A model generated the notes under the pieces. That model was not told where the DNA came from. It did not search any database and worked only from the letters and a program-made list of their open reading frames with translations. DNA of 64,000 nucleotides from a virus. The stretch is from the IMG/VR virus record IMGVR_UViG_3300025122_005608, positions 1 through 64,000 of that record. One strand, written 5' to 3'. A program made the translations under genes and the position numbers. Shown here in pieces: positions 23,247 through 31,830 of this stretch (within the stretch, counting starts at the first letter, position 1; each line of letters begins with the position of its first letter).

Positions 23247-24193
23247 AAAAAAGAAAGATGTTAGTGGTATATAATACTTGTGGTATAAAACAGGACCATC
23301 CCGAGTGGTATATCAAATGTCTTAATAGTCTTTTAAGCCAAGAATTCGAAGACTATAGGGTGGTTCTTTCCTCGTGCTTAAATAGTATGGATTGCTTTAG
23401 AGAGATTTATAATACTTTTGGCAACCAAATATCATATTGTTATCACGCCGAGCCGCACACTGTAAACATCACTTTTAATAAAACAGTTCAAGAGTGTGTG
23501 AAACAACTGGGAGAATTTGAGAGCTACCTTTATGTCGATTCGGGCTGTACATTCGGGGAACAAAAAAATGTGTTGGCCGAAGCTTATGAAAATTTAAAAA
23601 CCAACAGCTATGGCATGTTATCCCTTCAGACTAACACAGATACAGGATTTGATCAAATAGGTTTTGATCATGAGCCTGAAGAAGTCCAAATAAAAGATGA
23701 AAATTTTATAATACCGGTGGGGAAAGCATGTAATGCGCATGTGATTTTGCATGACAACGAGTTTCTTAAAAATTTTAATAATAAAATATGGCCCGATGTA
23801 TTTGCCGCATACTGCACAGAATCCACATTTACATTTTTGTGTGCTGCCATTGAAAAGCGCTGGGCCATATTAAAGGATATCGAAATCGAGCACCATAAGT
23901 CTATAGATGGCGCCTCTTGTAGTGTGCCTCACTGGTCTCTGGCTCATAATAATCCATGGAATAATCTATTACATGGAAGAGACGCAGCGGAATTCATCCG
24001 CGACCCAGAGGCCCACACCGCCGGGTTGGGATATGAGGAGTGCAACAACATTATGAACCACGATTTGAATGCCTATAATGAGAGTGGATACCCCAAGGAC
24101 CCCGATAAATTGATTAACAATATAAATAAATATTTTTTCTTAAATTCGGAAGAATTAGATTATGACAGAATTAAGTGTAAATTTATTTCTTGA
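23243..24193 (+). CDS. GT2-like glycosyltransferase
   Basis: 316 residues, ATGA-type overlap with the previous gene. N-terminal MLVVYNTCGIKQDHPEWYIKC and SLLSQEFEDYRVVLS fit GT2 strands one and two; the metal site may be YLYVDSGCTFG near residue 95. A long C-terminal part with His/Asn-rich HWSLAHNNPWNNLLHGRD is unusual. Probably a GT-A transferase of the island; family not certain. Confidence 0.65.
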   Translation: MKKRKMLVVYNTCGIKQDHPEWYIKCLNSLLSQEFEDYRVVLSSCLNSMDCFREIYNTFGNQISYCYHAEPHTVNITFNKTVQECVKQLGEFESYLYVDSGCTFGEQKNVLAEAYENLKTNSYGMLSLQTNTDTGFDQIGFDHEPEEVQIKDENFIIPVGKACNAHVILHDNEFLKNFNNKIWPDVFAAYCTESTFTFLCAAIEKRWAILKDIEIEHHKSIDGASCSVPHWSLAHNNPWNNLLHGRDAAEFIRDPEAHTAGLGYEECNNIMNHDLNAYNESGYPKDPDKLINNINKYFFLNSEELDYDRIKCKFIS

Positions 24194-24198
24194 GGCAA

Positions 24199-25131
24199 AT
24201 GAGAGCAAAAATGACAAAGCTTAAAATATATATTTATCCGAATGCGCGCCCACATGTGCAAGATGGTATGGGGGGTGAGTATTATAATTTGGTTCCGTTT
24301 AGCGAAAAAGGCATCAAAGAGCACTGTGAAGTGGTTACGGCGGAAGAAGCAGATTATTATTATATGGGACAAGTAAGTTGCGGCCTTCCGTTGCCGACTG
24401 AAAAAGAATTTAAATATTTTGAGGGGAATGAAGAAAAACATATAATTGATTTTGAGGGGGATTGGTTTCACAATAGTATTCCCAAGTGGTTAAAAAAATC
24501 TATCGTTAGTGTCTCAGGTGTTAAAAAAGAATATGAAGGTATCAAAATTTTTGCACGTCCAGCAGTTTCTAATTTGTTGTTGGATGTCATCAGAAATAAC
24601 AGGCAAATAAAATACACTTTGGAATCTAATAAAAGTTTTGGCTTTAAAGGATTCCCCGATCCTCGCGGTATCCGGCACAAAACGGCCAAAGCTTGCGAAC
24701 TGGCCAAAGTAAAAACAAATATTGAATTCAATTCGTCATGGCAAGGAAAGACACATCCGAACAACAAGATAGTCTCTGAATATTGTAAAATGATATTACA
24801 AAATACGTTTGCTCTTTGCCCTTCGGGCACCGGGGTCGATTCAGTTAGGTTTTTTGAAGTATGTTTTTTTTCTAGAATACCTGTTGTTGTATCGGATTCA
24901 TTTACCATGGGTCACGAGTTTAATAAAGTTAAACCATTCTACTTTCAGATCAGCCCCCACCAACCTATAGATGAAATGGCTAAAGAGTTAATGGAAGTTG
25001 AACAAATATCTCTTGATAAAGTAAAAGAAATGAGCTATAATGCTAAAGAGTTTTTCGAAATTAAAATGAGAAAATATTTTGAAGATCCTACATTACAATT
25101 TATTGAGTGGTTAAAAGAAAATGACAACTAA
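24199..25131 (+). CDS. Exostosin/GT47-like glycosyltransferase
   Basis: About 310 residues. The start is uncertain: ATG 24199 or ATG 24211 (MTKLKIYIYPNARPH), with TGAGG just upstream; TTG 24190 is also in frame. The C-terminal half has FALCPSGTGVDSVRFFEV followed by RIPVVVSDSF, the exostosin pattern of a donor-binding loop and a helix before a buried strand. GT47-type enzymes transfer GlcA, Gal or related sugars. Overlaps the following radical SAM gene by 11 bases. Confidence 0.65.
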   Translation: MRAKMTKLKIYIYPNARPHVQDGMGGEYYNLVPFSEKGIKEHCEVVTAEEADYYYMGQVSCGLPLPTEKEFKYFEGNEEKHIIDFEGDWFHNSIPKWLKKSIVSVSGVKKEYEGIKIFARPAVSNLLLDVIRNNRQIKYTLESNKSFGFKGFPDPRGIRHKTAKACELAKVKTNIEFNSSWQGKTHPNNKIVSEYCKMILQNTFALCPSGTGVDSVRFFEVCFFSRIPVVVSDSFTMGHEFNKVKPFYFQISPHQPIDEMAKELMEVEQISLDKVKEMSYNAKEFFEIKMRKYFEDPTLQFIEWLKENDN

Positions 25132-26617
25132 AAATATTTGCCTAATTACGCCGCCCTCTCCTTTTTTGTTAGACGAAAGAGTTTTTATGCATATTGGCAT
25201 CTTAAAGGTAGCTTCGGCTTTAGAACAAAGGGGGTATAAGGTTGATTTTTTGGATCTAAGTGGCGTCAATAATTATTTAAATGTTTTAGATGATTATTTA
25301 GCGATGGAAGGTAGTTCCAAAATTATTGGTATTACTGCCACCACCCCTCAAGTCCCATACGCAGTAAAAATTGGCCATCATATTGGGGGTAGGGTTGATA
25401 AATTAATATTGGGGGGCCCTCATGTAACTCTCATGAACGCAGCTGCCAAGAGAGAGAAGAAGAAAAATTTTGTGGGAAGCGACCGCGCTACCAAAGACCT
25501 GGAGCAGCTTGGGAAAATATTTGATATTTTAGTTTGCGGAGACGGGGAGTTGGCTGTTTTTGAAGCGTTGGAACTGGAAGAGGGTATTGTAGACGCCGAT
25601 GACAGAAAATCCAAACTCTTTTTAAGTAACGATAATTTTACCGAATTACCGCTACCAGCTAGGCACTTGGTAGATGTGGATTCTTATCAATACTTTATTG
25701 AGGGCGAAAGAGCAATAAGTTTGATAGCTCAGTTGGGATGCCCGTTTCATTGTACGTTTTGTAGTGGAAGAAACTCTCCTTTTTTAAGAAAAATCCGCGT
25801 CAGATCGACCGATTCGGTGATACGAGAAATAGAACATTTATATAAGACTTATGATATGAAAGGGTTCATGCTTTATGATGATGAACTGAATGTCAATAAG
25901 CAGATGGTACCTTTGATGAAAGAGATTAAAAATCTCCAAAAAAAGTATAATACCGAGTTTAAATTACGTGGGTTTATCAAGGCCGAATTGTTTAATGACG
26001 ATCAAGCTGAAGCTATGTACGAGGCTGGATTTAGATGGCTCTTGACTGGCTTTGAATCCGGCGATGAAAGGATATTGTTTAATATTAGAAAAAACGCGAC
26101 TCGCGATGATAATACTCGGTGTGTAGAAATTGGTAAGAAGCATGGGCTTAAAGTCAAAGCTCTAATGTCAATTGGGCACGCTGGTGAAAGTTCCGAGACT
26201 ATTGCCAACACAAAAAAATGGCTCTTAGAGACAAAGCCAGATGATTTTGATTGCACAATTATCACCACATATCCCGGCTCTCCTTATTTTGATGATGCCG
26301 TCTTCGATGGCAAGCGCTATGTGTACACCGATCCTAAAAATGGAGATCGTCTATATCAGGCGCAATTAGATTATTGTGTGGATCAAGATTATTATAAAGG
26401 CGCTCCTGATGGGGGATATATATCGTATGTTTGGACCGATCATATTTCAGCGGAAGATCTTGTACAAGAGCGGGAAAAATTAGAAAAAGAAGTTAGGAAA
26501 AAATTAAATATTCCATTTAATCCTTCTAGGTCCGGTCTAGTTCATGATCATTCGATGGGGATGGGCAATATACCTGACCACATTTTAAGAAATTCTTTAA
26601 GGGGTGCCGCACCGTAA
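25121..26617 (+). CDS. B12-binding radical SAM enzyme (second copy)
   Basis: 498 residues. Cobalamin-binding-like N-terminal domain (ICLITPPSPFLLDERVFMHIG, KIIGITATTPQ, LILGGPHVTL), then LGCPFHCTFC with Cys207, Cys211 and Cys214, LYDDELNVN, LLTGFESGDERIL and SIGHAGES. Same class as the gene at 17414 but clearly diverged, so the two likely catalyse different steps. Substrate unknown. The stop abuts the next ATG (TAATG). Confidence 0.88.
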   Translation: MTTKNICLITPPSPFLLDERVFMHIGILKVASALEQRGYKVDFLDLSGVNNYLNVLDDYLAMEGSSKIIGITATTPQVPYAVKIGHHIGGRVDKLILGGPHVTLMNAAAKREKKKNFVGSDRATKDLEQLGKIFDILVCGDGELAVFEALELEEGIVDADDRKSKLFLSNDNFTELPLPARHLVDVDSYQYFIEGERAISLIAQLGCPFHCTFCSGRNSPFLRKIRVRSTDSVIREIEHLYKTYDMKGFMLYDDELNVNKQMVPLMKEIKNLQKKYNTEFKLRGFIKAELFNDDQAEAMYEAGFRWLLTGFESGDERILFNIRKNATRDDNTRCVEIGKKHGLKVKALMSIGHAGESSETIANTKKWLLETKPDDFDCTIITTYPGSPYFDDAVFDGKRYVYTDPKNGDRLYQAQLDYCVDQDYYKGAPDGGYISYVWTDHISAEDLVQEREKLEKEVRKKLNIPFNPSRSGLVHDHSMGMGNIPDHILRNSLRGAAP

Positions 26618-27630
26618 TGATTAATATTATTTCAATGAAAGAAGATCACACTATGTATGATGTTTTAAGGGCAATAAGTAAGGGCGTGGACCACGACATC
26701 AACATATTGGGGTTAGATTCTCCAGATGGTATTAATCATTCGATATATTTAAGCCCCAAGAATTTTGAATTACCTTTTTTGTTATATTTGGAAGAACCCA
26801 ATACGTTCGATGGGGTACATGCGGATCCCCTAGTTACCCCACCTTGGGCTCCTGTGCCGATGGAAGTGCTGTCTTTGTTTCTAGACAATAAAAACTTTAT
26901 GGGATTCGTAAGTCACCTTAAAGACACATGCCGCATATTATTGACGAAATATAAAACAAATTGTTATCATCTCCCGCTCTCTTCTTCAGAAAAAAATTTA
27001 AATTTGATAAGGCAAAGAATCAAATCGCTCAAAAAAGATAGGCCGATCAATTTATATGCTTCTAGCAGTTGGAGCGACTTTAGAGGTAACAATTTTTTTA
27101 ATCGCGGCGGCCGAATAATTGACGAATTGGTCACCATATTATTAGACAACAATATTAATGTTAAATTAACCTATAGATCTCCCACCCCTATGAAGTGTAA
27201 AACTCTGCACCCTACAAGGGTAGACGTTATTTCTGAATATTTAAGCCGCGATAAGTTAGAAGAGCTTATGGCACAACAAGATATATATTTGCTTCCGTCC
27301 AAACAAGTACATTCCGCATCGCTAACTGAGGCTTTTTCTTATGGTATGCCTTCTGTTGTTAGTACTGGGTGGGGTATCTCTGAATTTTGCTTTGATGGCT
27401 TTAATTCGCTGATACACAGAGTAGAAGATTTCAGCTCCCCTGCGGGCTGTTTTTCCTATTTGAACAATATTATTCCTCGTATTAAAAATTTGTGCGAAAA
27501 CCGGGAATTATTGATCACAAAATCAGAAAACATTTTAGCATGGTATAAGGTAAATCATTCTAGAGAGAATCATAGAAACAATTTTACAAACTTAATGGAC
27601 CATATTGTGCGCCAACATGGAGGAGATTGA
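26617..27630 (+). CDS. GT-B-like glycosyltransferase
   Basis: 337 residues, start overlapping the previous stop by one base. The C-terminal half is GT-B-like: INLYASSSWSDFRG, a helix, VKLTYRSP, and the donor-site segment SASLTEAFSYGMPSVVSTGWG near residue 234. The N-terminal half is diverged and short. Acts presumably on the same glycan as the neighbouring transferases. Confidence 0.72.
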   Translation: MINIISMKEDHTMYDVLRAISKGVDHDINILGLDSPDGINHSIYLSPKNFELPFLLYLEEPNTFDGVHADPLVTPPWAPVPMEVLSLFLDNKNFMGFVSHLKDTCRILLTKYKTNCYHLPLSSSEKNLNLIRQRIKSLKKDRPINLYASSSWSDFRGNNFFNRGGRIIDELVTILLDNNINVKLTYRSPTPMKCKTLHPTRVDVISEYLSRDKLEELMAQQDIYLLPSKQVHSASLTEAFSYGMPSVVSTGWGISEFCFDGFNSLIHRVEDFSSPAGCFSYLNNIIPRIKNLCENRELLITKSENILAWYKVNHSRENHRNNFTNLMDHIVRQHGGD

Positions 27631-27632
27631 AT

Positions 27633-28337
27633 ATGAAAGCGTCCTTTTTACTGCCCACCAAAAATACGGAGCGACCAAATGAAGAATTTGTTCATAAGGT
27701 TATAGAGAGCATCAACGCAAACTGCTCTTATGAAAAAGAAATTTTAGTTTTTTCGCCGGAACCGGTTGAGGGGGAAAATGTAACATGGTTCAAAGAGGAA
27801 GAAATTAGTGGTGGGTCCATTTATCCACTTAATTTTTTGTGCACTAAGAGCAAAGGAGAATATGTTTTCGTTGCTAACGATGAGTATATGTTTTCCAACA
27901 TGTCACCGGACAAGGCGATAAGAATTTTGGATTCTTCTTATTATGAAGACAAGAAATTTAAGATTTTAGGGATGGGGTCTCCTATACCTTCTTTCCCGAA
28001 TGCACATTATACCCATGGGTATACTAGCATACCCACCTTTGGCTTCGATAAACATACATATAGAATTTGCGGTTATCCAGTACTTCACAGGGATACAATT
28101 GATAAACAGTTGGGCGGATACATATATCATCCTAAATTTATTCATCACTACGGAGACAATTATATGCCCCTTTATGCTGGGTTCATGGGCGAACCGATAA
28201 ATGATTGTCCCTCATCCGATTTGAGATTGGTAGGTACGAAAAATATTACCTATGATGATAAAACGGCCCACGATGCTGAGATTTATAAACAATTGTTTCA
28301 TGATCTTGTGGAAGAAAGAAATTTAAATTATGTATGA
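27633..28337 (+). CDS. GT-A-like glycosyltransferase, paralogue of the gene at 22512
   Basis: 234 residues from ATG 27633, with GGAGGAGA upstream; an in-frame TTG six bases earlier is less likely. KASFLLPTKNTERPN, GEYVFVANDEYMF near residue 83 and a His/Asp-rich FIHHYGDNYMPLY near 170 parallel the gene at 22512. The D-E pair in the middle may bind metal and nucleotide. Overlaps the RmlC-like gene by eight bases. Confidence 0.62.
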   Translation: MKASFLLPTKNTERPNEEFVHKVIESINANCSYEKEILVFSPEPVEGENVTWFKEEEISGGSIYPLNFLCTKSKGEYVFVANDEYMFSNMSPDKAIRILDSSYYEDKKFKILGMGSPIPSFPNAHYTHGYTSIPTFGFDKHTYRICGYPVLHRDTIDKQLGGYIYHPKFIHHYGDNYMPLYAGFMGEPINDCPSSDLRLVGTKNITYDDKTAHDAEIYKQLFHDLVEERNLNYV

Positions 28338-28875
28338 AAATCATATATCTTTTTTGAAAAATAAGGAAGAAAGCCAAACTATTAAAGATTTAGTTGTGGC
28401 GGATTTGGACCCTTTCGAAGACGACCGTGGTCAAATATGGACCTTATATAATACACAAGATTGGAATATGAGGTTTGTGGAAGATAAAATATCTATTTCT
28501 ACCCATAATGTGCTTAGAGGCTTACATGGGGACAAGACTACATGGAAACTAATTGGTTGTTTAAGTGGAAGTTTTTTCCTAGCCGTTGTGGACGGTAGAG
28601 AAAATTCGCCTACCTATGGAAATATTGAAACCTTTACCCTTAGTGCACAAAAACCTCAATTGATTTTAGTACCGGCTGGGTGCTTGAATGGTCATTTATG
28701 CTTAACCGATCAATGTATTTTTTGGTATAAATGGTCTGAGTACTATAACGGGCCTAAGAATCAGGTTACAATCAGGTGGGACGATAAAGATATTAATATT
28801 AATTGGCCATACAGTAGCCCAATCATTTCTGAAAGGGATGCAAATGGCATAGATTTTAAAGGACTAAAATTATGA
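28330..28875 (+). CDS. RmlC-like NDP-4-keto-sugar 3,5-epimerase
   Basis: 181 residues, the usual RmlC length. Cupin fold with the catalytic segment VLRGLHGDKTTWKL (His66, Lys73), FFLAVVDGRENSPTYG, and WYKWSEYYNG matching the Tyr region. One difference: the second conserved His-Gly of RmlC (AHGF) reads LNGH here, so activity may be altered. Epimerises carbons 3 and/or 5 of 4-keto-6-deoxy sugars, or of heptose derivatives in some pathways. Overlaps the ColD-like gene by four bases. Confidence 0.85.
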   Translation: MYENHISFLKNKEESQTIKDLVVADLDPFEDDRGQIWTLYNTQDWNMRFVEDKISISTHNVLRGLHGDKTTWKLIGCLSGSFFLAVVDGRENSPTYGNIETFTLSAQKPQLILVPAGCLNGHLCLTDQCIFWYKWSEYYNGPKNQVTIRWDDKDININWPYSSPIISERDANGIDFKGLKL

Positions 28876-30035
28876 AAATTAAATTTCCATTAGCAAAAGA
28901 AACTATAAATAACCAAGATATCGATGCTCTTTGCGAGTGGCTGAAAACTTATCCACGCTTAACAAAAGACAAACTAACATGGGAAGTTGAGGAGCAGTGG
29001 GCCGAGTATATTGGTACCGAGCATGCAGTTTTTAACAATTCAGGATCTTCAGCAAACCTTTTAATGATTGCGGCAGCGCTTCAAGCTGGTCGAATTCCTA
29101 ATAAAAAAATTGTTGTTCCTTCTGTCGGGTGGGTAACTACAATTTCTCCCGCCATTCAGCTTGGGTTACACCCAATTATGGTGGGCGCAGATAAAGATAC
29201 TTTTGGTATTGATTTGGACCAATTAGAGGAGGTATGCGAGCGCGAAAGACCCGACGCTGTTATTTTTGTACAAGTATTAGGTGTTCCTCATTACAAAGAA
29301 CGCATTTTGCAGTTAAAGGAAAAATATGGATTTATTTTGCTAGAGGACGCTTGTGCCGCCCTGGGCGCCGCATATGAAGATGGATCGATGGTCGGTACTG
29401 TGGGGGATATGTCCTCTTTTTCTTTCTATTTTGGACATCAACTTTCAACAATTGAGGGGGGAATGGTCAACACGGGCGATAAAGAGCTATATGAAATGCT
29501 TTTAATGCTACGGTCTCATGGATGGGCTAAAGATTTATCTAAAGAATCGTCTGACAAGTTAATGACGAAATATGAAATTGATGATTTTCATAGTCCATTC
29601 ACGTTTTTCGTCCCCGGGTATAACCTCAGATCTACAGACCTTCAAGCTTTTTTGGGCATAAGGCAAGTTAAAAAAGCTTCTTGGGCTGCTGAAAACAGAA
29701 ATAGAAATCATCAGCTTTATGCGGAAAAGTTGGAAGGCCACGTTGAATTCCAAAAGTGGGGGGCTGATTGCCCTGTTTCTATTTCTTTTGGAGCTTTGGC
29801 AACCAGTACGGAGCATCGAAAAAATATTGTAACGCGGTTAGTAGAAAATGGTGTAGAAACTCGTATTTTTAGTGCGGGCAATTTAGGCTTACATCCTTTT
29901 TGGGCCGATATGTATGGAGAATTTCATGATGAAGTGAGTGACCGCATTCACTCTTGTGGCTTCTTTTTACCCAATTATCCCGAACTTACCGAACAAGAAA
30001 TTAATTTGATTTGCGAAATTGTCAAGGATGCTTAA
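28872..30035 (+). CDS. DegT-fold PLP enzyme with His for Lys: ColD-like 3-dehydratase
   Basis: 387 residues. DegT/DnrJ/EryC1 fold with the PLP Asp159 in LLEDACAALGA. The residue that carries PLP as a Schiff base in aminotransferases is His189 here (SFYFGHQLSTIEGG). That Lys-to-His change marks the sugar 3-dehydratases ColD and E1 (RfbH), which remove the 3-hydroxyl of a 4-keto sugar, instead of aminotransferases. It predicts a 3-deoxy sugar as product. No iron-sulfur Cys motif is seen, so it is nearer to ColD than to E1. Confidence 0.85.
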   Translation: MKIKFPLAKETINNQDIDALCEWLKTYPRLTKDKLTWEVEEQWAEYIGTEHAVFNNSGSSANLLMIAAALQAGRIPNKKIVVPSVGWVTTISPAIQLGLHPIMVGADKDTFGIDLDQLEEVCERERPDAVIFVQVLGVPHYKERILQLKEKYGFILLEDACAALGAAYEDGSMVGTVGDMSSFSFYFGHQLSTIEGGMVNTGDKELYEMLLMLRSHGWAKDLSKESSDKLMTKYEIDDFHSPFTFFVPGYNLRSTDLQAFLGIRQVKKASWAAENRNRNHQLYAEKLEGHVEFQKWGADCPVSISFGALATSTEHRKNIVTRLVENGVETRIFSAGNLGLHPFWADMYGEFHDEVSDRIHSCGFFLPNYPELTEQEINLICEIVKDA

Positions 30036-30037
30036 AC

Positions 30038-30781
30038 ATGAAAATTTTAGTTGTAGGAGAGGGGTGTCGAGATATTTTTAATTATGGAGTGTGTAACAGA
30101 TTGTGTCCAGAGGCGCCTGTTCCTGTTTTCAATTCTATAAGAACCGTGGAAAATGGGGGAATGGCCATAAATGTCCAGAAAAATTTATTAAAATTAGGAG
30201 CCACTGTTGAACTCTTGACTAATAATAACTGGAAAGATATCACTAAAACGCGATTTATTGATCAGCGCGCCAATCATATGTTCATGAGACTTGATTGTAA
30301 CGATAACAAGTATAGGAAAAGGAATGCTCGAACAAAGATAAAAAATATTGATTATAATAAATATGATGCTATTATTGTTTCTGATTATAATAAAGGATTT
30401 TTGTCGGAAGAAGACATTTATTTTATCTCGTCTCGGCACCCTCTGGTATTTTTAGACACCAAAAAAGTGTTGGGCTCTTGGTGTGAAAAAATGACTTTTA
30501 TTAAAATTAACAATTATGAGTATGAAAAGACCGCTCATAAATTAGAGCCTAATATCAAAGACAAGTTGATTGTTACTCTCGGACCCGAAGGGGCACGCTA
30601 CAACGATATTATCTATCCGGTTACCCAAGTTGATATTAAAGATGTTTCGGGTGCCGGCGACACTTTTATAGCCGCATTGGCAATAAAGTATGTAGAAACA
30701 AAAGACATAGGTGAGGCTATAATATTTGCTAATGAATGTGCTACGGAAGTTGTGCAAAAACCCGGTGTAAGTGTCATATGA
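30038..30781 (+). CDS. hldA: PfkB-type heptose-7-phosphate kinase (HldE domain I-like)
   Basis: 247 residues from ATG 30038. N-terminal CRDIFNYGVCNRLCPEAPVPVF and GGMAINVQKNLLKLGA closely follow the HldE/RfaE kinase domain; the PfkB catalytic signature is DVSGAGDTF near residue 209. It is about 70 residues shorter than HldE domain I, mostly in the centre. Predicted to phosphorylate C1 of a heptose-7-phosphate. ATGA overlap with the nucleotidyltransferase that is fused to it in ordinary HldE. Confidence 0.85.
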   Translation: MKILVVGEGCRDIFNYGVCNRLCPEAPVPVFNSIRTVENGGMAINVQKNLLKLGATVELLTNNNWKDITKTRFIDQRANHMFMRLDCNDNKYRKRNARTKIKNIDYNKYDAIIVSDYNKGFLSEEDIYFISSRHPLVFLDTKKVLGSWCEKMTFIKINNYEYEKTAHKLEPNIKDKLIVTLGPEGARYNDIIYPVTQVDIKDVSGAGDTFIAALAIKYVETKDIGEAIIFANECATEVVQKPGVSVI

Positions 30782-31161
30782 GGACTGTTTTTACTAATGG
30801 GTGTTTTGACATATTACATCGAGGGCACATGGAATTACTAAGATATTGCAGGACCTTGGGGTATGTCGTCGTTGGCCTTAACAGCGATTCAAGCGTGCGC
30901 AAGTTAAAGGGCACCGACCGCCCCTTTTTTTCTCAACAAGACCGACAATTTGTGTTACAATCATGTAAGTATGTTGATGAGGTGATCATTTTTGATGAAG
31001 AGACACCGTTCGAGTTAATAAAAGAAGTTAAGCCTGATATAATTGTTAAAGGAGGCGATTACAAAGTGGAAAACGTTGTAGGAAATAACTTCACAGAAGT
31101 AAGAATATTTAATTATATTGATGGCTATTCAACTACCAAAGTACTGGAGAACAATAAGTGA
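30778..31161 (+). CDS. hldC: Heptose-1-phosphate nucleotidyltransferase (HldE domain II-like)
   Basis: 127 residues from ATG 30778 (ATGA overlap). Begins VFTNGCFDILHRGHMELL with the nucleotidyltransferase HxGH motif, then VVVGLNSDSSVRKLKGTDRP, a PDIIVKGGDY motif and DGYSTTKVL, matching the HldE C-terminal domain nearly throughout. Transfers AMP (or another nucleotide) to a sugar 1-phosphate, yielding NDP-heptose. With the preceding kinase it forms a split HldE. Confidence 0.9.
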   Translation: MRTVFTNGCFDILHRGHMELLRYCRTLGYVVVGLNSDSSVRKLKGTDRPFFSQQDRQFVLQSCKYVDEVIIFDEETPFELIKEVKPDIIVKGGDYKVENVVGNNFTEVRIFNYIDGYSTTKVLENNK

Positions 31162-31490
31162 CATATGTTTTTGATATTGACGGCACCATCTGTGTGAAAA
31201 TGTGCGAAAATGATGGAGATTTTTATCATGAGACCACCCCCTTTGTTGATAGAATCGAAAAAATCAACCAGCTTTATGATGAAGGGCACACCATCTTTTA
31301 TATGACGGCCAGGGGAATGGGGCGTCATAATAATAATTCGGCTTTTGCAATTGAAGAATTTTACGAATTAACCTCTGCACAACTAAAATCGTGGGGGGCT
31401 AAATATCATCATCTATTTTTAGGCAAACCAGCGGCTGATTTTTATATAGATGACAAGGGAATAAACGATGAGCAATTCTTTGCCAATTAA
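31158..31490 (+). CDS. HAD-family phosphatase (small)
   Basis: 110 residues from GTG, overlapping the nucleotidyltransferase by four bases. HAD motif I VFDIDGTIC (Asp6, Asp8), motif II FYMTARG with Thr, and motif III/IV LGKPAADFYIDDKGI. No cap domain, like KDO-8-P phosphatase and other small capsule phosphatases. Placed after a heptose kinase and nucleotidyltransferase, it may do the GmhB step, removing the C7 phosphate from heptose-1,7-bisphosphate. Confidence 0.8.
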   Translation: MTYVFDIDGTICVKMCENDGDFYHETTPFVDRIEKINQLYDEGHTIFYMTARGMGRHNNNSAFAIEEFYELTSAQLKSWGAKYHHLFLGKPAADFYIDDKGINDEQFFAN

Positions 31491-31827
31491 ATTTGTCCCA
31501 AAGGGTTGGGGTTTCGAAAAATGGATTGTGAATTGTGAACAGTATTGTGGCAAACTGCTTTATTTTGTAAAAGGCAAACGATGTTCCTGGCATTATCACA
31601 AAATAAAGGATGAGGTATTTTATGTGCAATCGGGAAAGTTACTCGTTAAATATTCCGACAGCGATAATTTAGAAACAGCAGGAGAAATTATTTTAAAGCA
31701 AGGAGATAATTTTCATGTATATACGGGGTTGCGTCACCAAATGATAGCCTTGGAAGATACAGAACTTTTTGAATTTTCTACCCAACATTTTGATAGCGAT
31801 AGTTATAGGGTTATAAAGGGGGATTAG
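31468..31827 (+). CDS. Cupin, mannose-6-phosphate-isomerase-like
   Basis: 119 residues, overlapping the phosphatase by 23 bases. Cupin motif 1 CSWHYHKIKDEVFYVQSGK (metal-binding His-x-His and Glu) and motif 2 GDNFHVYTGLRHQM. Small single-domain cupins of this type occur in sugar clusters as isomerases or epimerases. Could be an aldose-ketose isomerase filling a missing step such as GmhA, but that is only suggested by position. Confidence 0.78.
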   Translation: MSNSLPIKFVPKGWGFEKWIVNCEQYCGKLLYFVKGKRCSWHYHKIKDEVFYVQSGKLLVKYSDSDNLETAGEIILKQGDNFHVYTGLRHQMIALEDTELFEFSTQHFDSDSYRVIKGD

Positions 31828-31830
31828 ACG

